Below, piece by piece: positions 33,665 through 43,815 of a DNA stretch of 64,000 nucleotides. Under the pieces are notes generated by a model. That model saw only the letters and a list, made by a program, of their open reading frames with translations. It was not told the origin of the DNA and made no database searches. The translations under genes were made by a program, and so were the position numbers. Position 1 is the stretch's first letter; each line of letters begins with the position of its first letter. The DNA is from Seohaeicola saemankumensis (GTDB lineage Bacteria; Pseudomonadota; Alphaproteobacteria; Rhodobacterales; Rhodobacteraceae): positions 124,001-188,000 of the forward strand of contig NZ_JAINWI010000010.1 of assembly GCF_021021435.1 (NCBI RefSeq). Reading direction: 5' to 3'.

Positions 33665-34582
33665 TTAAAGAACGGGCTGGTCCGCTGCCATGGCCCGAAC
33701 TGGCAGGTCTGCAACATCCGGCAGGCTTTCGCCGATCACAAGGACATCCGCCGCCTGCATATGGCGTGCGAACCACAAGACCAGTTCAAGCGCGTCGCGC
33801 GGTTGCGCCGAAGGCCCGTCGACCGCGTCCAGCACGATCTTGGACGGGGCCCAGACGCTGATCTGGCCCTGCCGCATGGACCAGTCCAGTTCGGTGCGCG
33901 AGTTGACCACGACACAGCGCGGATCGCGCGCGGCCAGAACCCACGCGTTCTGTTCGATCGCCAGAAGGTCGATCCGGCGTTGCGCCAAGGGATGGGCAGC
34001 TTGCGGTGCAGGCACTTGGGCTGCACCAACACAAAGAATTGTCGGGCGATGCCCCGCTTCCAACTGATCAATCCAGCCCTTGAGATGGCCCGATGCGATG
34101 GCGGCATTAGAAAGATAGATCACCTCGGGATGCGGGCGGTCGTCGTCACCGCGCGGAATATCCGCCGATTTCCTTGCGCGCACTATCTCGACACCCAAGG
34201 CACCGGGGCCGCGGTCCAGTTTCTCGATCCGGACAAACACGCGCAGGGCCTGCGGCTCCATCAAAATGCGGTCGGCGACCCGCTGCGCCAGCGTTTCAAG
34301 CAGGTTCAGCCGCTCTGCGGCCAGTTCATGGGCAATCGCCTCGGTCACCTTGTCATAGGACAGGATGCGATCCACGTCGTCATCCAGTTGACCTTGTGGC
34401 GCAACTTCGACGACGACATTGAAACAGATGCGCTGCATCGTGCCGCGTTCAGCCTGAAATGCCCCGATTTCAACAGTAACGACATGATCACGCAGCGAGA
34501 TGCGGTCCAGCACCTCGGGGCCGGCTGTGGCCTCGGCGCGCTCGGACGGATGGGCAAAAGCCCATGTGATTTCGCTGCTCAT
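33665..34582 (-). CDS. folB: Dihydroneopterin aldolase with C-terminal extension
   Basis: The N-terminal 125 residues match FolB, which converts dihydroneopterin to hydroxymethyl-dihydropterin (VEIGAFQAERGTMQRICFNVVVEV and YDKVTEAIAHELA segments). The extra 170-180 residues have a regular alpha/beta look (ILCVGAAQVPAP, CVVVNSRTELDW, IVLDAVDGP and VLVIGESLP). That region is not a standard part of FolB elsewhere, though similar long forms occur in Rhodobacteraceae. Its role is unknown. It heads folB-folP-glmM. Confidence 0.88.
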   Translation of the reverse strand: MSSEITWAFAHPSERAEATAGPEVLDRISLRDHVVTVEIGAFQAERGTMQRICFNVVVEVAPQGQLDDDVDRILSYDKVTEAIAHELAAERLNLLETLAQRVADRILMEPQALRVFVRIEKLDRGPGALGVEIVRARKSADIPRGDDDRPHPEVIYLSNAAIASGHLKGWIDQLEAGHRPTILCVGAAQVPAPQAAHPLAQRRIDLLAIEQNAWVLAARDPRCVVVNSRTELDWSMRQGQISVWAPSKIVLDAVDGPSAQPRDALELVLWFARHMQAADVLVIGESLPDVADLPVRAMAADQPVL

Positions 34583-34694
34583 GATAGGTCCCCTCTGCGA
34601 TGAGGGCGCACAGTAGCGCCGATCGCCCCGCCCGCAAGACCACCCGCGGCACCATATCGCTTGAAACCGTCGCCCTGAAGGACGCGTTGCCTGT

Positions 34695-35318
34695 TCAGTT
34701 CAGCGCCGTTTCCATCGGGTGGCGGTAGAAATGATGCACGCCGATCGTGGCCGTCCGCGGAAATTTCCGCGCCCAGTTGGGGTTGACCGCCTTGGTATGG
34801 TAATGCGTCGCACCTTCTGTCAGCGCGCGTGGCGCGCCGCTGACCATAACGCTGGCGACCTTGACCGAGACATCATAGGCTTGTTTCTCGCGGATCACAT
34901 CGGGGATGCCATCGCAGGTATAGGTGAACTGACACTGGTATTTGCGCCCCGTTCCCTGATGGATCACACCGCAGACCGTATCTGGGTAAAGCGCGCTGTC
35001 GACACGGTTCAGGATCACCTCCGCCACAGCGAACTGACCGCGAATGGATTCTCCGCGCGCCTCGAAATACAGTGCCTCGGACAGGCAGCGCATATCGTCT
35101 TGTGTCAGCTTGGGACGCGGCAGGCTGTCCAGCCATGACTGGCTATAGCTGATCTGCCCCTGGGCAGGCTTGGTCTTTTGCAGAAAACTATCCAGATGCG
35201 ACGAGGACAGGCTGTTCAGACCGCGGCGTTCCTGTTTCAGGACTTCATGGATCGGTGTTTCACTCATCACAGGAAAAGCCACGGATGTGGCCAGCACAAT
35301 GGCAGCAAAAAGGCGCAT
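34695..35318 (-). CDS. Cell-wall hydrolase (SleB/Hydrolase_2 family)
   Basis: This 207-residue exported protein has a signal peptide ([18 protein letters not shown]) and a SleB-type domain around residues 80-195. The signature [27 protein letters not shown] and the closing [12 protein letters not shown] are clear. The family cleaves peptidoglycan, and here probably acts in wall remodelling since these bacteria do not form spores. Of two nearby ATG codons, the one at 35318 has AAGGAG nine bases upstream. About 200 bases between it and ppdK show no gene. Confidence 0.88.
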   Translation of the reverse strand: MRLFAAIVLATSVAFPVMSETPIHEVLKQERRGLNSLSSSHLDSFLQKTKPAQGQISYSQSWLDSLPRPKLTQDDMRCLSEALYFEARGESIRGQFAVAEVILNRVDSALYPDTVCGVIHQGTGRKYQCQFTYTCDGIPDVIREKQAYDVSVKVASVMVSGAPRALTEGATHYHTKAVNPNWARKFPRTATIGVHHFYRHPMETALN

Positions 35319-35527
35319 TTTCGTCATCTCCTTGTCAAGATGACCGGTAAGCAGAAATCCGTTTCATCTCGCAAAATCAGATGGGGGCTTAGCTAAAAAT
35401 GACCCTGGCGTCCACCCGAGCACTATTCGCACCCGAAACAGGCGGGAACTCGCTCAAATGGGCCTTTCGGAAATTTGCTGTTTTTCCAGGCAGTTTGCGG
35501 AAATCTAGAGGTAAGAGTGCGGTCTTT

Positions 35528-38125
35528 CTACCCTATCTTGTCCCTGACCGCCAATTGCGCGGCGGCCAGTCTGGCGACAGGCACACGGAAGGGAGAACAG
35601 GATACATAGTCGAATCCGGCATCCCTGCAGAAGGCGATTGATTCGGGGTTACCCCCGTGTTCGCCGCAGATCGACAGCACCAGATTCGGATGGGTCTGCC
35701 GCCCTCTTGTTGCCGCAATCTGCAACAACTCGCCGACCCCGTCCTGATCCAGCGTGTGGAACGGGTCTTCGGGAAAGACGCCTTGCTGCACATAGGTCGA
35801 CATGAAACGCCCCGCGTCGTCGCGCGACAGACCATAGGTCATCTGCGTCAGGTCGTTGGTACCAAAACTCAAAAATGCGGTATGCGGGGCGATTTCGGCC
35901 GCACGCAGGGCGGCGCGCGGGGTCTCGACCATGACGCCTAAACGGTAGGTGAAATTCACCCCCGATTCATTGCGGACCGCTGCGGCCACCGCATCGACGC
36001 GGGTTTTGACCAGTTCCACCTCGCGCTTGGCCGAGACCAGCGGGATCATGATTTCAGGCACCACCGGATCACCGTCACGACTGGCCAGTATCGTCGCCTC
36101 GAAAATGGCGCGGGCTTGCATGTCATAGATTTCGGGCACGGTGATGCCCAGACGCACACCGCGCATCCCAAGCATCGGGTTGTATTCGGCCAAAGCCTCG
36201 CAGCGGCGGGTTACATCTGACAAAGGCAGGTCCAGCGCTTCGGCCAGTTCGCGGTGGCCAGCGCGGTCATGCGGCAGGAATTCGTGCAACGGCGGGTCGA
36301 ACAGGCGGATACAGACTGGCTGGCCCTGCATGATGCGGAACAGTTCCGCAAAGTCTGCGCGCTGCATGGGTAACAGACGGTCCAATGCAGCGCGGCGGTC
36401 ATGGCTCGCATCGGCAAAGATCATCTCGCGCATCACAGTCAGGCGATCCGCCTCGAAAAACATATGCTCGGTCCGGCACAGGCCGATCCCTTGCGCTTTG
36501 AAATTGCGCGCAGTTTGCGCGTCGGCAGGCGTGTCGGCATTGGCGCGCACGCCGATATCGCGCACCGCATCGGCCCATTCCATCAAGGTCTGGAAGGCAT
36601 CGTCCTGCGTGGCCTCAAGCATCGCGGGCTCGCCTGCCAGAACCTCGCCATTGGTGCCGTCGATGGTCAGGATATCACCGGCGCGGAATTCACGGCCATC
36701 CGGTGCTGTCAGGGCATTTTTACGCAGATTGAACTTGATATCCGAGGCCCCCACCACGCAAGGCAGGCCCAAACCGCGCCCGATCACGGCAGCATGGCTG
36801 GTCATTCCGCCGCGTTCGGTCAGCACAGCCACGGCGGCATGCATGCCGCGAATATCCTCGGGACTGGTTTCGCGGCGTACCAGAATACATGCCTCGCCGC
36901 GCGCGGCACTGGCCTGCGCCTCGGCTGCGGTAAACACCAGACGACCACTGGCCGCCCCCGGACTGGCGGCAATGCCACGCGCCAGACGGTCGCGCGGCGC
37001 TTGGGGGTCAATCTGGCGGTGCAGCAATTCGTTCAGCGAGCGTGGCTCGATCCTGAGCAATGCCTCCTCGCGCGGGATGATCCCTTCTTCGGCCAGCGCC
37101 ACAGCGATCCGCACGGCGGCGCGGGCGTTGCGGGCGACGCGCACACCGTCAAGAATATGCACCTTTCCGTTTTCGATGGTGAATTCGGCCTGCATTTCCT
37201 CGCGCAGACGCAATCGCATCAGGGCGGTATGGGCCTTCAACTCGGCAAAGGCGTCGGGGGCCAGTTCCTCAAGCGAGGGGCCGCGGCTGTCACGTTCCAG
37301 ATAAAGCGCACCTGTGCCGCGTTGCAGCGCGTCGCGTCCCTGACTTTGCGACAGGTAGCGCCCTGTCAGCACCTTATGCCCCGTTTGCGAGTTCACCAGT
37401 TGGATCACACCCGACCCGCATTCGCCCTTGCCAAGCCCCAGCGCCATGGCTTGCACCACAAGGCCCAACCCTGCATCGGCGGGAGCGCCCTTGGCCTGCC
37501 TGAGCAGGCGCGCGGTTGTGCCCGACCACGCCCGCGCCATCGAGCGCAGCACCTCGGCCAGTTGAACGGCGGGGTCTTGGGGGAACTCTTCTTCGGTCTC
37601 GGCCTCATAGGCGCGCAGCACCTCGTCCAGACCTTCGGGACCATCCAGCGTCACATCGTCGAACATATCGGGGTCAAGCCGCGCCACATGCACCGCATAG
37701 GACTGCACGAAGCGCAGATACAGTGCCGCCGCCGCATCATCGCCCATGCCCGCGCGCAATTCGGCATAGACCTTGTCGTTCATCCCGATATTCAGCACCG
37801 CCCCCGGCCCGCCCCAATCAGGGTCTTCCGAGGAGGGACGCACGCAAAGCAAAGGCCGCTCGCCAAACGGGGCCAGCAGATCGGCCATATCCGGCATCTC
37901 GCCCGCTGCGATCCGTTCAACCGCACCAAAGCTGAGGGCAACAGTCAGCGGCACCGGCAGATCAAGCCGCGCGAGCCTTTGCAGGCATTTGGCGCGCCCG
38001 CCATGCGTGGTCGCACGAATCGGCGCAGTTGGCGTCACAAGGGTGAAATCGGGATCGTTATGCTGCACTGCGGCGCCTTTCGTATTCAGACGCAGAATAC
38101 GCCCCGTGCGCCCCAACGCAAGCAA
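35528..38125 (-). CDS. ppdK: Pyruvate, phosphate dikinase
   Basis: PpdK interconverts pyruvate, ATP and phosphate with PEP, AMP and pyrophosphate. The 865-residue protein has an N-terminal ATP-grasp domain (LCVRPSSEDPDWGGPG near residue 92), the phosphohistidine loop GGMTSHAAVIGRGLGLPCVVG in the middle and a C-terminal TIM barrel with ICGEHGGNPESI and the SFGTNDLTQM motif. It lies 41 bases after glyS in the same operon. The start at 38125 is an ATG with no clear ribosome site. Confidence 0.97.
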   Translation of the reverse strand: MLALGRTGRILRLNTKGAAVQHNDPDFTLVTPTAPIRATTHGGRAKCLQRLARLDLPVPLTVALSFGAVERIAAGEMPDMADLLAPFGERPLLCVRPSSEDPDWGGPGAVLNIGMNDKVYAELRAGMGDDAAAALYLRFVQSYAVHVARLDPDMFDDVTLDGPEGLDEVLRAYEAETEEEFPQDPAVQLAEVLRSMARAWSGTTARLLRQAKGAPADAGLGLVVQAMALGLGKGECGSGVIQLVNSQTGHKVLTGRYLSQSQGRDALQRGTGALYLERDSRGPSLEELAPDAFAELKAHTALMRLRLREEMQAEFTIENGKVHILDGVRVARNARAAVRIAVALAEEGIIPREEALLRIEPRSLNELLHRQIDPQAPRDRLARGIAASPGAASGRLVFTAAEAQASAARGEACILVRRETSPEDIRGMHAAVAVLTERGGMTSHAAVIGRGLGLPCVVGASDIKFNLRKNALTAPDGREFRAGDILTIDGTNGEVLAGEPAMLEATQDDAFQTLMEWADAVRDIGVRANADTPADAQTARNFKAQGIGLCRTEHMFFEADRLTVMREMIFADASHDRRAALDRLLPMQRADFAELFRIMQGQPVCIRLFDPPLHEFLPHDRAGHRELAEALDLPLSDVTRRCEALAEYNPMLGMRGVRLGITVPEIYDMQARAIFEATILASRDGDPVVPEIMIPLVSAKREVELVKTRVDAVAAAVRNESGVNFTYRLGVMVETPRAALRAAEIAPHTAFLSFGTNDLTQMTYGLSRDDAGRFMSTYVQQGVFPEDPFHTLDQDGVGELLQIAATRGRQTHPNLVLSICGEHGGNPESIAFCRDAGFDYVSCSPFRVPVARLAAAQLAVRDKIG

Positions 38126-38166
38126 AGCGTTGGGGCAAACCAGGGCCGAAGCGTCGCAGGTGGTGC

Positions 38167-40302
38167 TTAGCCGTCCAGACGTGTCAGATCGGCCACCGAC
38201 AGACAGATGGTGCGGATACGGTGCAACAGGTTCAGACGGTTGCGGCGGATGATCTCGTTGTCCGTGTTCACCTGCACCGCGTTGAAAAACGCATCAATCG
38301 GCGCGCGCAGGGCGGCCATGGCTGACATCGCAGCGGCAAAATCCTCGGATGTCATGGCGGGGATAATCGCCGCCTCGGCGGTGTCGAGAGCCTCGAACAG
38401 CGCGCGTTCAGCATCGGATTCCGCGAATTTCACATCCGCGCCGAAGGAATATTCGACACCGTCTTTTTCCTCGGCCTGAGACAGGATATTGTTGGCGCGC
38501 TTGAACCCTTGCAGCAGGTTTTCCCCGTCATCGGTTTTCAGGAACGCTGCGAGAGCCTCGGCGCGCTTGACCAACAGAGTCAGATCGTCACTGCCGGGCG
38601 TCGCGCCGGAAGGCGCGCCACTTGACTCGGAGAGGCAGGCGTCGATGACGTCGTGGCGGATGCCTTGGTCCTTGAGGTAGACTTTCAGGCGGTCGTGGAT
38701 GAAGGACAGCAAGCTATCTTGGTCATGGCCTGCAGTTTCAGAAACTAGTTCGCCAGATTTATGTTCATCGGGAATACGCATTTCGGCGGAAATTCTAAGC
38801 TCTTTCAAATGCATCCGCACCCCATTCCCCAGAACCAACCGGATCACACCCAAAGCCGCCCGCCGCAGGGCGTAGGGGTCTTTGCTTCCCGTCGGCTTCT
38901 CGTCAATCGCCCAGAACCCTGTCAGCGTGTCGATCTTGTCGGCCAGTGCCACAGCCACCGATACAGGATCATTCGGCACAGAATCCGTCGGCCCCAAAGG
39001 TTTGTAATGCATCTCGCAAGCCTCGGCCACCGACGCATCCAGCCCGGCTGCCGCAGCATAATACCGCCCCATAAGCCCTTGAAGTTCGGGGAATTCGCCG
39101 ACCATTTCGGATTGCAGATCGGCTTTGGCAACCCGGGCCGCCTCGGCGACCAGATCGGGTTTCGCGCCGACCAGCGGTGCGATCTCGCGGGCCAGTGCCT
39201 CGATCCGCGCGACGCGGTCGGCCTGCGAGCCCAGTTTGTTGTGGAAGGTCACGGAAGACAGCCCCGCGCCCATCCCCTCAAGCCCCACGGATTTGACGGT
39301 CCGCAGGTCGTTTTCCCAGAAGAAGCGCGCATCCGATAGACGCGCCGACAGCACTTTCTGGTTGCCCGCAAGGATCGTGGCCCCGTCATCGCGGGTCTCG
39401 ATATTGGCGACTGTCACGAAGCGTTCAATCCGGCCCGTCTTGGGGTTGCGGACGCTGAAAAACTTCTGGTGCTCCTTCATCGAGGTTTGCAGCACTTCCG
39501 CAGGCAGGCCCAAAAACGCCTCGTCGATCTTGCCCATCAGCACAACCGGCCATTCGACCAGCCCTGCAACCTCGGCCAGCAGGCCCTGATCCTCGACCAC
39601 TTCAAGGCCGTTTGCAAAGGCCTGATTTGTCGCCTCGGCCCAGATCGCCCCCGCGCGTTCCGCCGGATCAAGGATCACGCGGTTCTGTTTCAGCTTGGCG
39701 CTGTAATCCTCGAACGAAGATACAGAAAACCGCCCCTTGCCCATGAAACGGTGGCCTTCGGAGGTGTTTCCAGCGGTGATGCCATCCACGGACAGCGGCA
39801 CGATCTCGGCCCCGGCCTCGTCGGTCAGAATGCACAGGATGGATTGCAGCGGGCGCACCCAGCGCAAGGAACCCGCCCCCCAGCGCATGGATTTGGGCCA
39901 GGGGAAATTGCGGATCGTGTGATCCAGCACTTCGGCCACGATATCAGCCGCCGGACGGCCCGGTTTTTCGACCACGGCAAAGAACACGCGCGCCTTGCCC
40001 GCATCGCGTTCCATCAGTTGGTCACGGGTCAGGCCAGCGCCGCGCAGGAAGCCTTCGATTGCCTGTTCGGGCGCATCGACTCGGGGGCCTTTGCGTTCCT
40101 CGCGCAGGGTGGGTGATTTGGCCAGCAAGCCCTCGACGGCCAGAACCAGACGGCGCGGCGTGGAAAAAGCGGCAGCGCCCGCATAGGTCAGCCCTGCCTC
40201 GACCAGCCCGTTTGTCACCAGTTTCTTCAGGTCCTCGGCCGCGCGGGTCTGCATACGCGCGGGAATTTCCTCGGAGAAAAGTTCAATCAGAAGATCGGGC
40301 AT
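38167..40302 (-). CDS. glyS: Glycyl-tRNA synthetase, beta subunit
   Basis: GlyS is the tRNA-binding partner of GlyQ in the bacterial alpha2beta2 glycyl-tRNA synthetase. The 711-residue protein starts MPDLLIELFSEEIPARM, the standard signature, and shows TEGHRFMGKGRFSV-like (NTSEGHRFMG) near residue 180, RLSDARFFWENDL near 330 and the C-terminal anticodon region. Length is normal. It follows the DUF6446 gene. Confidence 0.98.
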   Translation of the reverse strand: MPDLLIELFSEEIPARMQTRAAEDLKKLVTNGLVEAGLTYAGAAAFSTPRRLVLAVEGLLAKSPTLREERKGPRVDAPEQAIEGFLRGAGLTRDQLMERDAGKARVFFAVVEKPGRPAADIVAEVLDHTIRNFPWPKSMRWGAGSLRWVRPLQSILCILTDEAGAEIVPLSVDGITAGNTSEGHRFMGKGRFSVSSFEDYSAKLKQNRVILDPAERAGAIWAEATNQAFANGLEVVEDQGLLAEVAGLVEWPVVLMGKIDEAFLGLPAEVLQTSMKEHQKFFSVRNPKTGRIERFVTVANIETRDDGATILAGNQKVLSARLSDARFFWENDLRTVKSVGLEGMGAGLSSVTFHNKLGSQADRVARIEALAREIAPLVGAKPDLVAEAARVAKADLQSEMVGEFPELQGLMGRYYAAAAGLDASVAEACEMHYKPLGPTDSVPNDPVSVAVALADKIDTLTGFWAIDEKPTGSKDPYALRRAALGVIRLVLGNGVRMHLKELRISAEMRIPDEHKSGELVSETAGHDQDSLLSFIHDRLKVYLKDQGIRHDVIDACLSESSGAPSGATPGSDDLTLLVKRAEALAAFLKTDDGENLLQGFKRANNILSQAEEKDGVEYSFGADVKFAESDAERALFEALDTAEAAIIPAMTSEDFAAAMSAMAALRAPIDAFFNAVQVNTDNEIIRRNRLNLLHRIRTICLSVADLTRLDG

Positions 40303-40324
40303 GGATCAGTTTCCTTGCGGGTAT

Positions 40325-40849
40325 TCAATTAGCCGGAGGCGGCGGGCAGTCATCGGGCGCGGGCTGGCCGTCAAAGACCACCTCGCCGCAGCGGTTGATC
40401 TGGTGCCAGACAAATCCTCGACCGTCGGGCAGCACGGCAATGATCCGGTCAATGCCGTAGCGGATATCGGGCGTGCCCATAAGAGCCAGTGCGCGCCCGT
40501 CCTCAAGCGCTGCGCCGATCTCGCGGGCATCGAAACAGTCGAACCATTTGGGCGCCAGCAAGGGCACGGCGCCGGTATAGGGCTGATAGGTCTGGGCTAG
40601 TTCCGCAGCGGTCAGATCTGTTGTGAAACAGGCGCGATAGCGGATCGGGCTGCTATCGGAATCAATCGCCTGAAAATCGCTATGCGGCAGAGGCACAGAC
40701 TGGCCCGAGGCCGCAATGACCACCTGCACATCAGCAGGACCAGAGGCCGCGATCTCGTCGTAATAGCCGTAAACCTGCAGGTAATACATGGCGCCGCCAC
40801 CGATCACTGCCGCAGCAAGGATCAGGAACGCCAGAAACTTGCCCATCAT
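40325..40849 (-). CDS. DUF6446 membrane-anchored protein between glyQ and glyS
   Basis: A 174-residue protein with one N-terminal membrane segment ([22 protein letters not shown]) and an exported domain with cysteines in YRACF, DCFDA and a proline-rich tail (DDCPPPPAN). It matches the DUF6446 proteins that Rhodobacteraceae place between the two glycyl-tRNA synthetase genes. The role is unknown. Its ATG overlaps the glyQ stop by one to four bases, so it is co-translated. Confidence 0.82.
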   Translation of the reverse strand: MMGKFLAFLILAAAVIGGGAMYYLQVYGYYDEIAASGPADVQVVIAASGQSVPLPHSDFQAIDSDSSPIRYRACFTTDLTAAELAQTYQPYTGAVPLLAPKWFDCFDAREIGAALEDGRALALMGTPDIRYGIDRIIAVLPDGRGFVWHQINRCGEVVFDGQPAPDDCPPPPAN

Positions 40850-41775
40850 GCGGCCCAGCCTCCTGCGTCGGTCTGCACGAATGCATCCGCGCATTGCTTG
40901 GCCAGCGCGCGCACGCGTCCGATATAGGCCTGCCGCTCGGTCACGGAAATGACGCCGCGCGCGTCCAGCAGGTTGAACAGGTGGCTGGCCTTGATACACT
41001 GGTCATAGGCCGGATGCGCCATGATGATGCGCTTGCCGGTCTTGGGGTCTTCGGCAGGCTGTGCCAGCAATTGCGCGCATTCGCGTTCGGCGTCCTCGAA
41101 ATGGCGCAACAGCATCTCGGTCGTGGCGGCGTCGAAATTGTGGCGGCTGTATTCCTGCTCGGTCTGGCGGAACACATCACCATAGGTCAGCGGGATCGGC
41201 GCGTCAGGATCGTTATAGGGCATGTCCATCACATGCGCCGCACCAAGAACATACATCGCCAGACGTTCCAGCCCGTATGTCAGCTCGCCCGAAACCGGAT
41301 GGCAGTCATGCCCGCCAACCTGCTGGAAATAGGTGAATTGCGAAACCTCCATCCCGTCGCACCAGACTTCCCAGCCCAGCCCCCAAGCACCGAGCGTGGG
41401 GGATTCCCAGTCATCCTCGACAAAGCGGATGTCGTGCATCTCCATGTCGATGCCGATGGCCTGCAACGAGCCCAGATAGAGCGCCTGCAAATCCGGCGGG
41501 CTTGGTTTGATCAGCACCTGATACTGGTAGTAATGCTGCAAACGATTGGGGTTTTCGCCATAGCGGCCATCGGTCGGGCGGCGCGAAGGTTGCACATAGG
41601 CTGCGGCCCATGGCTTGGTGCCAAGGCTACGCAGCGTCGTTGCCGGATGGAAGGTGCCTGCGCCCACTTCCATGTCATAGGGCTGCATTACGGCGCAGCC
41701 CTGCCGCGCCCAATAGCCTTGCAGCCGCAGGATGATCTCCTGAAAACTGCGCGGTGTGCTGCCTGTCTCTACCAT
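40846..41775 (-). CDS. glyQ: Glycyl-tRNA synthetase, alpha subunit
   Basis: GlyQ is the catalytic subunit that charges tRNA-Gly. The 309-residue protein has [31 protein letters not shown] at its start, [25 protein letters not shown] near residue 60 and the [19 protein letters not shown] stretch near residue 140. The start at 41775 gives the usual length; about 30 extra codons upstream are not conserved-looking. It heads glyQ-DUF6446-glyS-ppdK. Confidence 0.98.
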   Translation of the reverse strand: MVETGSTPRSFQEIILRLQGYWARQGCAVMQPYDMEVGAGTFHPATTLRSLGTKPWAAAYVQPSRRPTDGRYGENPNRLQHYYQYQVLIKPSPPDLQALYLGSLQAIGIDMEMHDIRFVEDDWESPTLGAWGLGWEVWCDGMEVSQFTYFQQVGGHDCHPVSGELTYGLERLAMYVLGAAHVMDMPYNDPDAPIPLTYGDVFRQTEQEYSRHNFDAATTEMLLRHFEDAERECAQLLAQPAEDPKTGKRIIMAHPAYDQCIKASHLFNLLDARGVISVTERQAYIGRVRALAKQCADAFVQTDAGGWAA

Positions 41776-41992
41776 GCTTATCCGTCCCAACCTTATCGGG
41801 CTATGTCCGTGCGTCCCGCCATGACAGTTTTGCCTGCCCGACCGGTCGCGCGCTCTACCTAAGGCCCGCATTGCATCGGGTCAATTCCGTGATGACGCAT
41901 TATTGGGGTGCATGCAGGGCTGGATTTGCTAAAACACCATCAGAGCAGTCGCTCAAGGGCAAAACACACATAAACAGGGTCATATTCCCATC

Positions 41993-43756
41993 ATGTTCAG
42001 ATTCATTATAGCGATTATCGGGGTTGCTTTCTGCCTCACCCGGCCCCTCATGGCACAGCAGGAGGTCGTCTGGATCCAGATCGAGGCGCATTCCACGCTG
42101 GCAGAAGCTCAGGAGCGCGCCCGCGCCTATGCGGCCGAACTGCCCGATGTGAACGGATTTGCGCTCAATAGCGGGTGGTATGCAATTGCGCTTGGGCCCT
42201 ATGTGCGGTCCGATGCGGATCAAGTGTTGCGGGTCTACCGCGCCGAAAGAACCATCCCGAATGACAGCTATATTGCCTTCACCAGCAGCTTCCGGCAGCA
42301 GTTCTGGCCCATTGGCGCCAATCTGCTAAACCTGCCCCAGCCCGCGCAACCCACAGCGCCGGAGCCTGAACAACCCCTTGCGCTGGCACCTGTTCCACTG
42401 ACGGACGAGGACGGGATTCCACAGCCGCCCCTGCCCGATGAAAGCCCCAACGAAGCCCGCACCAGCGAGGCGCTGCTGACGCGGGACGCACGCGAGAACC
42501 TGCAAGTGGCGCTGAAATGGGCCGGTTTCTATGACGGGGCCATCGACGGGGCATTCGGGCGCGGAACACGGTCGTCGATGGCCGCGTGGCAGAGTGCCAA
42601 CAACTTCGACACGACCGGCATTCTGACGACACTCCAGCGCGAGACGCTGCTCAAGCAGTATAATGCGGTTCTGGAAGGACTGGATCTGCAAATGGTGCGC
42701 GACGACACCGCGGGCATCGAGATTTTGCTGCCGCTGGGTGTTGTCAGCTTTGACCGCATCGAGCCACCTTTCGTGCATTACGAGACTAGCAACGATATCG
42801 ACGCCCGTGTGCTTCTGATCAGTCAAGAAGGCGATCAGGCCACGATGTTCGGTCTTTACGATATCATGCAGACTTTGCAGATCGTGCCCACCGAAGGCCC
42901 GCGCGAGCGGCGCGAGGATGGTTTTACCCTGATCGGGCAAGGCGGGGATTTTGTCTCGCATACCGAAGTCAGCCTGCTGAACGGGCGGATCAAGGGTTTT
43001 ACACTGGTCTGGCCTGCCGGTGACGAGGACCGTCGCCTGCGCCTGCTGGGCGAGATGCAGAAAAGCTTTGCCCGCACGGACGGTGTGCTGGATTTCGCGG
43101 CAGGCATGCCGGGTGAGCAACGGATCGACCTTGTCTCTGGGCTCGAGATCCGCAAGCCGCGCATGACGCGGTCGGGATTCTTTGTCGATACACAAGGAAC
43201 GGTCGTGACAACGGCAGATGCGGTTGCGGCCTGCACACGGATCACGCTGGACAATGACGCAGAAGCGCAGGTGCTGGAAAGCGATCCGGCGCAGGGCATT
43301 GCGGTGTTGCGGCCTGACCAGCCATTGGTTCCGATGGCGGCTGCGGCTTTCCAGACCGCGACCCCGCGCCTGCAATCGGAGATTTCGGTCGCGGGTTTCT
43401 CCTATGGTGGCATTCTCAGCGCGCCGACGCTGACCTATGGCCGGCTAGCCGATCTGCGCGGGCTGAACGGCGAAGAAAATCTGAAGCGGCTGGAGCTTGA
43501 CGTGCTGCCCGGAGATATCGGCGGACCGGTTTTCGATGCCAGCGGCGCGGTTCTTGGCATGCTGACAGCACCACAGGACAACGGGCGGCAACTGCCGCAG
43601 GATGTCAGCTTCAGCGTCGATGCCGCTGCCATCCGTGCCATGCTGGACCGTCTGGGCCTTACCCCGACAGAAGCAACGGAAACCGCCATGATCCATCCCG
43701 TCGACCTGACCCGTCGCGCCGGTGCAATGACGGTTCTTGTCAGTTGCTGGGAATAG
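41993..43756 (+). CDS. Periplasmic SPOR / peptidoglycan-binding pseudoprotease
   Basis: A 587-residue exported protein with three parts: a SPOR-like domain (about 25-100), a PG_binding_1 domain (163-218) and a trypsin/HtrA-like domain (393-550). Around the expected catalytic residues the sequence has Asp409 where His should be (TTADAV), Gly435 in place of Asp (QGIAVL) and Ile509 in place of Ser (PGDIGGPVF). All three triad positions are lost, so it should not cleave proteins. The flanking GGPVF and fold are kept, which suggests a binding or scaffold role in the cell wall. Confidence 0.82.
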   Translation: MFRFIIAIIGVAFCLTRPLMAQQEVVWIQIEAHSTLAEAQERARAYAAELPDVNGFALNSGWYAIALGPYVRSDADQVLRVYRAERTIPNDSYIAFTSSFRQQFWPIGANLLNLPQPAQPTAPEPEQPLALAPVPLTDEDGIPQPPLPDESPNEARTSEALLTRDARENLQVALKWAGFYDGAIDGAFGRGTRSSMAAWQSANNFDTTGILTTLQRETLLKQYNAVLEGLDLQMVRDDTAGIEILLPLGVVSFDRIEPPFVHYETSNDIDARVLLISQEGDQATMFGLYDIMQTLQIVPTEGPRERREDGFTLIGQGGDFVSHTEVSLLNGRIKGFTLVWPAGDEDRRLRLLGEMQKSFARTDGVLDFAAGMPGEQRIDLVSGLEIRKPRMTRSGFFVDTQGTVVTTADAVAACTRITLDNDAEAQVLESDPAQGIAVLRPDQPLVPMAAAAFQTATPRLQSEISVAGFSYGGILSAPTLTYGRLADLRGLNGEENLKRLELDVLPGDIGGPVFDASGAVLGMLTAPQDNGRQLPQDVSFSVDAAAIRAMLDRLGLTPTEATETAMIHPVDLTRRAGAMTVLVSCWE

Positions 43757-43780
43757 CGGGACACTTTATCTCGTGTTTTC

Positions 43781-43812
43781 AAAGGGGCGGCCTGCTTGGT
43801 TGCCCCTTTTTT
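43781..43812 (+). terminator. Terminator after the SPOR protein gene
   Basis: AAAGGGGC pairs with GCCCCTTT, followed by six T. Confidence 0.85.
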
Positions 43813-43815
43813 CTG

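Noticed and set aside
35328-35527. Possible gene or RNA between the cell-wall hydrolase and ppdK
   Set aside because: About 200 bases with some repeated GGAAAT patches but no stable hairpin, promoter or credible reading frame.
36401-38170. Long open frame of about 590 codons on the strand opposite to ppdK
   Set aside because: It is the mirror of a conserved gene in GC-rich DNA, has no recognisable domain, and its codon pattern follows the opposite gene.
41776-41992. Possible short gene between glyQ and the SPOR protein
   Set aside because: Only the divergent promoter region is seen; no frame with a ribosome site.
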